Assembly: GCF_902809835.1 (NCBI RefSeq)
Contig: NZ_CADDWM010000014.1
Coordinates: 124,001 to 188,000, forward strand
Length of the DNA: 64,000 nt
DNA from: Agromyces sp. Marseille-P2726
GTDB taxonomy: Bacteria > Actinomycetota > Actinomycetes > Actinomycetales > Microbacteriaceae
Direction of reading: 5' to 3'
In this document: positions 61,756 through 64,000 of the stretch, piece by piece
How the letters are laid out: each line of letters opens with the position of its first letter
Numbering within the stretch: position 1 is the stretch's first letter
Notes under the pieces: model-generated
The model's input: only the letters and a program-made list of their open reading frames with translations
Told to the model about the DNA's origin: nothing
The model's database searches: none
Made by a program: the position numbers and the translations under genes

Positions 61756-62982
61756 TCAGCGGAGCGGGTCGAACGGCGCGATGGCCGGGTCGGTTCGGCC
61801 GGTGACGATGCGCTCGGCGAGCAGCTTGCCGGTGGCCGGCCCGAGCACGACGCCCCACATGCCGTGGCCGCCGGCGACGTACACGCCGGGCGCTCGGGTG
61901 GCGCCGACGAGCGGAAGTCCGTCGGGAGTCACCGGGCGTGAGCCGACCCACTCGTCGAAGCGCTCGTCGAGGTTCACCCCGGTGAGGAGCGTGCGCGCCT
62001 GGTTGATGATGGCCTGGATGCGGCGCGGCTGCAGCGGTTCGTCGGGCCGGCGGAACTCCATGGTCCCCGCGATGCGGAATCGCCCCTGGTACGGCGTGCA
62101 GGCGATCCGCTGGAACGGCAGGTAGACCGGATGCCGCGCCGGCTCGTCGGTGTCGACGGTGAACGAGTAGCCGCGCCCGGCCTGCACTCGCACCTTCACG
62201 CCGAGCGGGCGGGCCAGATGCGGCATCCATGCGCCCGTCGCGATCACCACGGACTCGGCCGACAGCTGCTCGCCGTTCGCCAGGACGACGGTGGGCAGCG
62301 GGGACGCCGAGCCGATCGAGCGGACCTCGAGCCCGGTGCGGAGGTCGCCGCCGCGGGCGACGACGGAGTCGGCGAGGGCCTGCACGTAGGGTCCGGGTTC
62401 GATGAACCGCTGCCCGTCGAGCCGGTACGCCACGGTCACCCGGTCGGACAGCTGCGGGGCGAGCTCGCGCGGGTTGTCGAGCCGCTCGAACGGCACGTCC
62501 TGGCCGTGCCGGATCACGCCCTCGATCTCGCGCAGGAAGCCCTTCGAGTGCGGCTCCTCGGTGAACCCGATCACGAACGGGCCCTCACGGGTCCAGGCGT
62601 CGACGCCGCCGGCCGTGAGCTCGTCGAACGCCTCGAGGGCGATCTTGTCGATGGGGGTCAGCTTGGCCATGGTGCGATCCCACGCGCGGTGGGTGCCATG
62701 CGACGCGAACCGGGCCAGGAACGCCCAGAGGCCGGCGTCGACGCGGAACGGCACGTGCAGTGCGGCATCGGGGTCCATCAGCGCTCGCGGGCCGTATGTC
62801 CACAGGCTGGGGTCGGCCAGCGGAATCGTCTTGCCCGGCGTCAGCCATCCCGCGTTCCCCCACGATGAGCCGGCGGCCACGCCGCTGCGGTCGACGACGG
62901 TCACGTCGACCCCGTGCTCCTGCAGGTGCCACGCCGTCGCCAGCCCGACCATCCCCGCACCGATGACGATCGATCGCGCCAC
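61756..62982 (-). CDS. D-amino acid dehydrogenase-like FAD oxidoreductase
   Basis: A 408-residue DadA-type flavoprotein. FAD motif SIVIGAGMVGLATAWHLQEHG is followed by SWGNAGWLTPGKTIPL near residue 40, typical of DadA, and by the C-terminal GVYVAGGHGMWGVVLGPATGKLLAERI. It would oxidise D-amino acids to keto acids at the membrane, feeding electrons to the respiratory chain. The start is GTG with AAGGAGG 8 nt upstream. It is divergent from an Lrp/AsnC regulator, the usual partner of amino acid catabolic genes. Confidence 0.85.
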   Translation of the reverse strand: MARSIVIGAGMVGLATAWHLQEHGVDVTVVDRSGVAAGSSWGNAGWLTPGKTIPLADPSLWTYGPRALMDPDAALHVPFRVDAGLWAFLARFASHGTHRAWDRTMAKLTPIDKIALEAFDELTAGGVDAWTREGPFVIGFTEEPHSKGFLREIEGVIRHGQDVPFERLDNPRELAPQLSDRVTVAYRLDGQRFIEPGPYVQALADSVVARGGDLRTGLEVRSIGSASPLPTVVLANGEQLSAESVVIATGAWMPHLARPLGVKVRVQAGRGYSFTVDTDEPARHPVYLPFQRIACTPYQGRFRIAGTMEFRRPDEPLQPRRIQAIINQARTLLTGVNLDERFDEWVGSRPVTPDGLPLVGATRAPGVYVAGGHGMWGVVLGPATGKLLAERIVTGRTDPAIAPFDPLR

Positions 62983-63026
62983 TGCAGCACCCTCCTTGGT
63001 TCACGCTCAGTCGCAGCCAGTATGAA

Positions 63027-63098
63027 GAATCACGTGAGGAAGTGCCAACTCGAGGGAGATTCGGTCGCAGAATGAGACTGCAGGAAAGAATCCGATTC
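63027..63098. promoter_or_regulatory. Candidate Lrp/AsnC operator region
   Basis: Between the DadA-like and Lrp genes, ATTC-7 nt-GAAT (63059-63073) is a 15-bp inverted repeat. GAATCCGATTC (63088-63098) is an 11-bp palindrome. A further GAATC begins at 63027. The repeated GAATC/GATTC half-sites are suitable targets for the adjacent Lrp-type regulator; binding is inferred. Confidence 0.5.
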
Positions 63099-63117
63099 GG
63101 AGGAGGGCGTCGGGCGC

Positions 63118-63609
63118 ATGACCGCACAGGAATCTTCGGCGGGGACGACGGCCGCCCCCGCGTACGAGCTCGACCGAATCGACCGCGCCATCCTGGCGGA
63201 GCTCGAGCGCAACGGCCGCATGTCGAACAGCGAGCTCGCCCCGCGCGTCGGTGCCGCCGAATCCCCCTGCCACAAGCGGATGCGCGCGCTCGTCGCGTCG
63301 GGAGCGATCCGCGGGTTCCACGCCGAGGTCGACCCCGCGGCGGTCGGCCTGCAGCTCGAGGCGCTCATCGCGATCCGCCTGCACGCGCACGCCCGCGGCG
63401 ACCTGCGACGTTTCCAGGCCTACCTCGAACAGCTGCCCGCCACCCGGCACGTGTACTTCCTCGCCGGCGACCAGGACTTCCTCGTGCACGTCGCCGTGCG
63501 CGACGCCGCCGCGATGCGCGAGCTCGTCGCCGACACGATCAGCATTCGCGAAGAGGTGGCCGACACCAACACGAGCCTCATCTTCGACCACGCGTCGCGG
63601 CGGTACTAG
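63118..63609 (+). CDS. Lrp/AsnC-family regulator
   Basis: A 163-residue protein with an N-terminal winged helix-turn-helix (LDRIDRAILAELERNGRMSNSELAPRVGAAESPCHKRMRAL) and a C-terminal RAM ligand-binding domain (LEALIAIRLHAHARGDLRRFQAYLEQLPATRHVYFLAGDQDFLVHV). It probably controls the divergent DadA-like gene in response to an amino acid. ATG lies 11 nt after GGAGGAGG. Confidence 0.92.
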   Translation: MTAQESSAGTTAAPAYELDRIDRAILAELERNGRMSNSELAPRVGAAESPCHKRMRALVASGAIRGFHAEVDPAAVGLQLEALIAIRLHAHARGDLRRFQAYLEQLPATRHVYFLAGDQDFLVHVAVRDAAAMRELVADTISIREEVADTNTSLIFDHASRRY

Positions 63610-63669
63610 CGCACGGCGGGCGGCCGCGGCATCCGTCGTCGTATCCTGCGAACGGATGGGTGGGGGATC

Positions 63670-64000
63670 ATGGCCGAACGCATCGATGTCGACGGTCTCA
63701 GCACGTGGACCGAGAAGCGCGGAAACGGCGAGCACACCGTCGTGCTCCTGCACGGCGGCATGGGCCACAGCGACGACCTGCTCGACTCGATCGGCCCCGC
63801 GCTCGAGGCCCGGTTCCGCCTGGTCGCGTTCGATCGACGCGGACACGGGTACACCGCCGACACCGACGAACCGTTCCACTACGACGACATGGCCGCGCAC
63901 GCGATCGGGATCCTCGAGCGCCTGGACCTCGCGCCGCCGGTGCACCTCGTGGGATGGAGCGACGGCGGCATCGTGGCGATGCTCGTTGCGCTGCGCCGAC
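63670..64000 (+). CDS. Alpha/beta hydrolase (truncated by window end)
   Basis: The open frame starts MAERIDVDGLSTW and shows HGGMGHS (oxyanion region), FDRRGHGYTAD and the nucleophile elbow GWSDGG (Ser near residue 98), all standard for alpha/beta hydrolases. It runs off the end of the window, so the catalytic Asp and His are unseen. ATG at 63670 follows GGGGGA. The substrate is unknown. Confidence 0.8.
   Translation, partial: MAERIDVDGLSTWTEKRGNGEHTVVLLHGGMGHSDDLLDSIGPALEARFRLVAFDRRGHGYTADTDEPFHYDDMAAHAIGILERLDLAPPVHLVGWSDGGIVAMLVALRR

Noticed and set aside
1..64000. tRNA, rRNA, riboswitch or replication origin
   Set aside because: No cloverleaf, rRNA-like stretch, DnaA box cluster or known riboswitch core was recognised by eye.

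Overview
This window looks like a chromosomal segment of a high-GC actinobacterium, probably of the family Microbacteriaceae (Agromyces/Microbacterium-like). The reasons are very high GC, frequent GTG starts, several DUF2510 membrane proteins, a DUF1876 protein, a DUF222/HNH (13E12-type) gene and heavy use of GGATGCC/GGCATCC. No rRNA, tRNA, CRISPR array or complete insertion sequence was seen.

0-2.2 kb: the end of a membrane protein, then an ECF sigma factor with an overlapping, probable anti-sigma membrane protein.

2.2-19.0 kb: a large catabolic region that best fits use of glycated amines (Amadori compounds or opine-like conjugates). The first module (2.2-8.4 kb) is a LacI regulator divergent from a polar amino acid ABC importer, a Gfo/Idh/MocA oxidoreductase and a DadA-like flavoenzyme. 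The second (8.4-19.0 kb) is a divergent pair of operons. One carries a sugar ABC importer, a FrlC-like epimerase, a FrlB-like deglycase, a FrlD-like kinase and ManA. The other carries a second FrlB-like deglycase, a second FrlD-like kinase and a LacI regulator. Each module has two copies of its own 14-bp operator: TGAGACCGGTCTCA in the first, TGATACCGGTACCA in the second.

19-25.5 kb: a membrane-anchored trypsin-like protease with a zinc-ribbon tail, a DUF2510 protein, a DUF1761 protein, and two tandem damaged relatives of the coiled-coil half of TPM-domain proteins.

26-42.3 kb: a defence island, partly less GC-rich than its surroundings. It starts with Vsr, a C5-cytosine methylase, a probable type II endonuclease and a DUF262/DUF1524 (GmrSD-like) nuclease. 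Then comes a tightly overlapped operon of an AIPR-like protein, two unknown proteins, a PLD-SNF2 helicase fusion and a very large N6-adenine methylase, with an HNH nuclease just upstream. This operon does not match any complete system I know and is the best candidate here for an undescribed defence system. Truncated DUF2868 gene copies about 15 kb apart (31.3 and 46.3 kb) bracket it as direct repeats.

42.4-48 kb: a frameshifted DUF2510-TM2 protein, unknown proteins, and a mosaic of duplicated gene fragments. 48-53 kb: a GH38 alpha-mannosidase with a GPH-family symporter, then a Phd/VapC toxin-antitoxin pair. 53-64 kb: ordinary accessory and housekeeping genes. These include an endonuclease/exonuclease/phosphatase-family protein, a SnoaL-like protein, a frameshifted 13E12 HNH gene followed by a minisatellite of about 15 units, a YciI protein, a CBS protein, and a DadA-like dehydrogenase divergent from an Lrp/AsnC regulator. 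The window ends inside an alpha/beta hydrolase gene.
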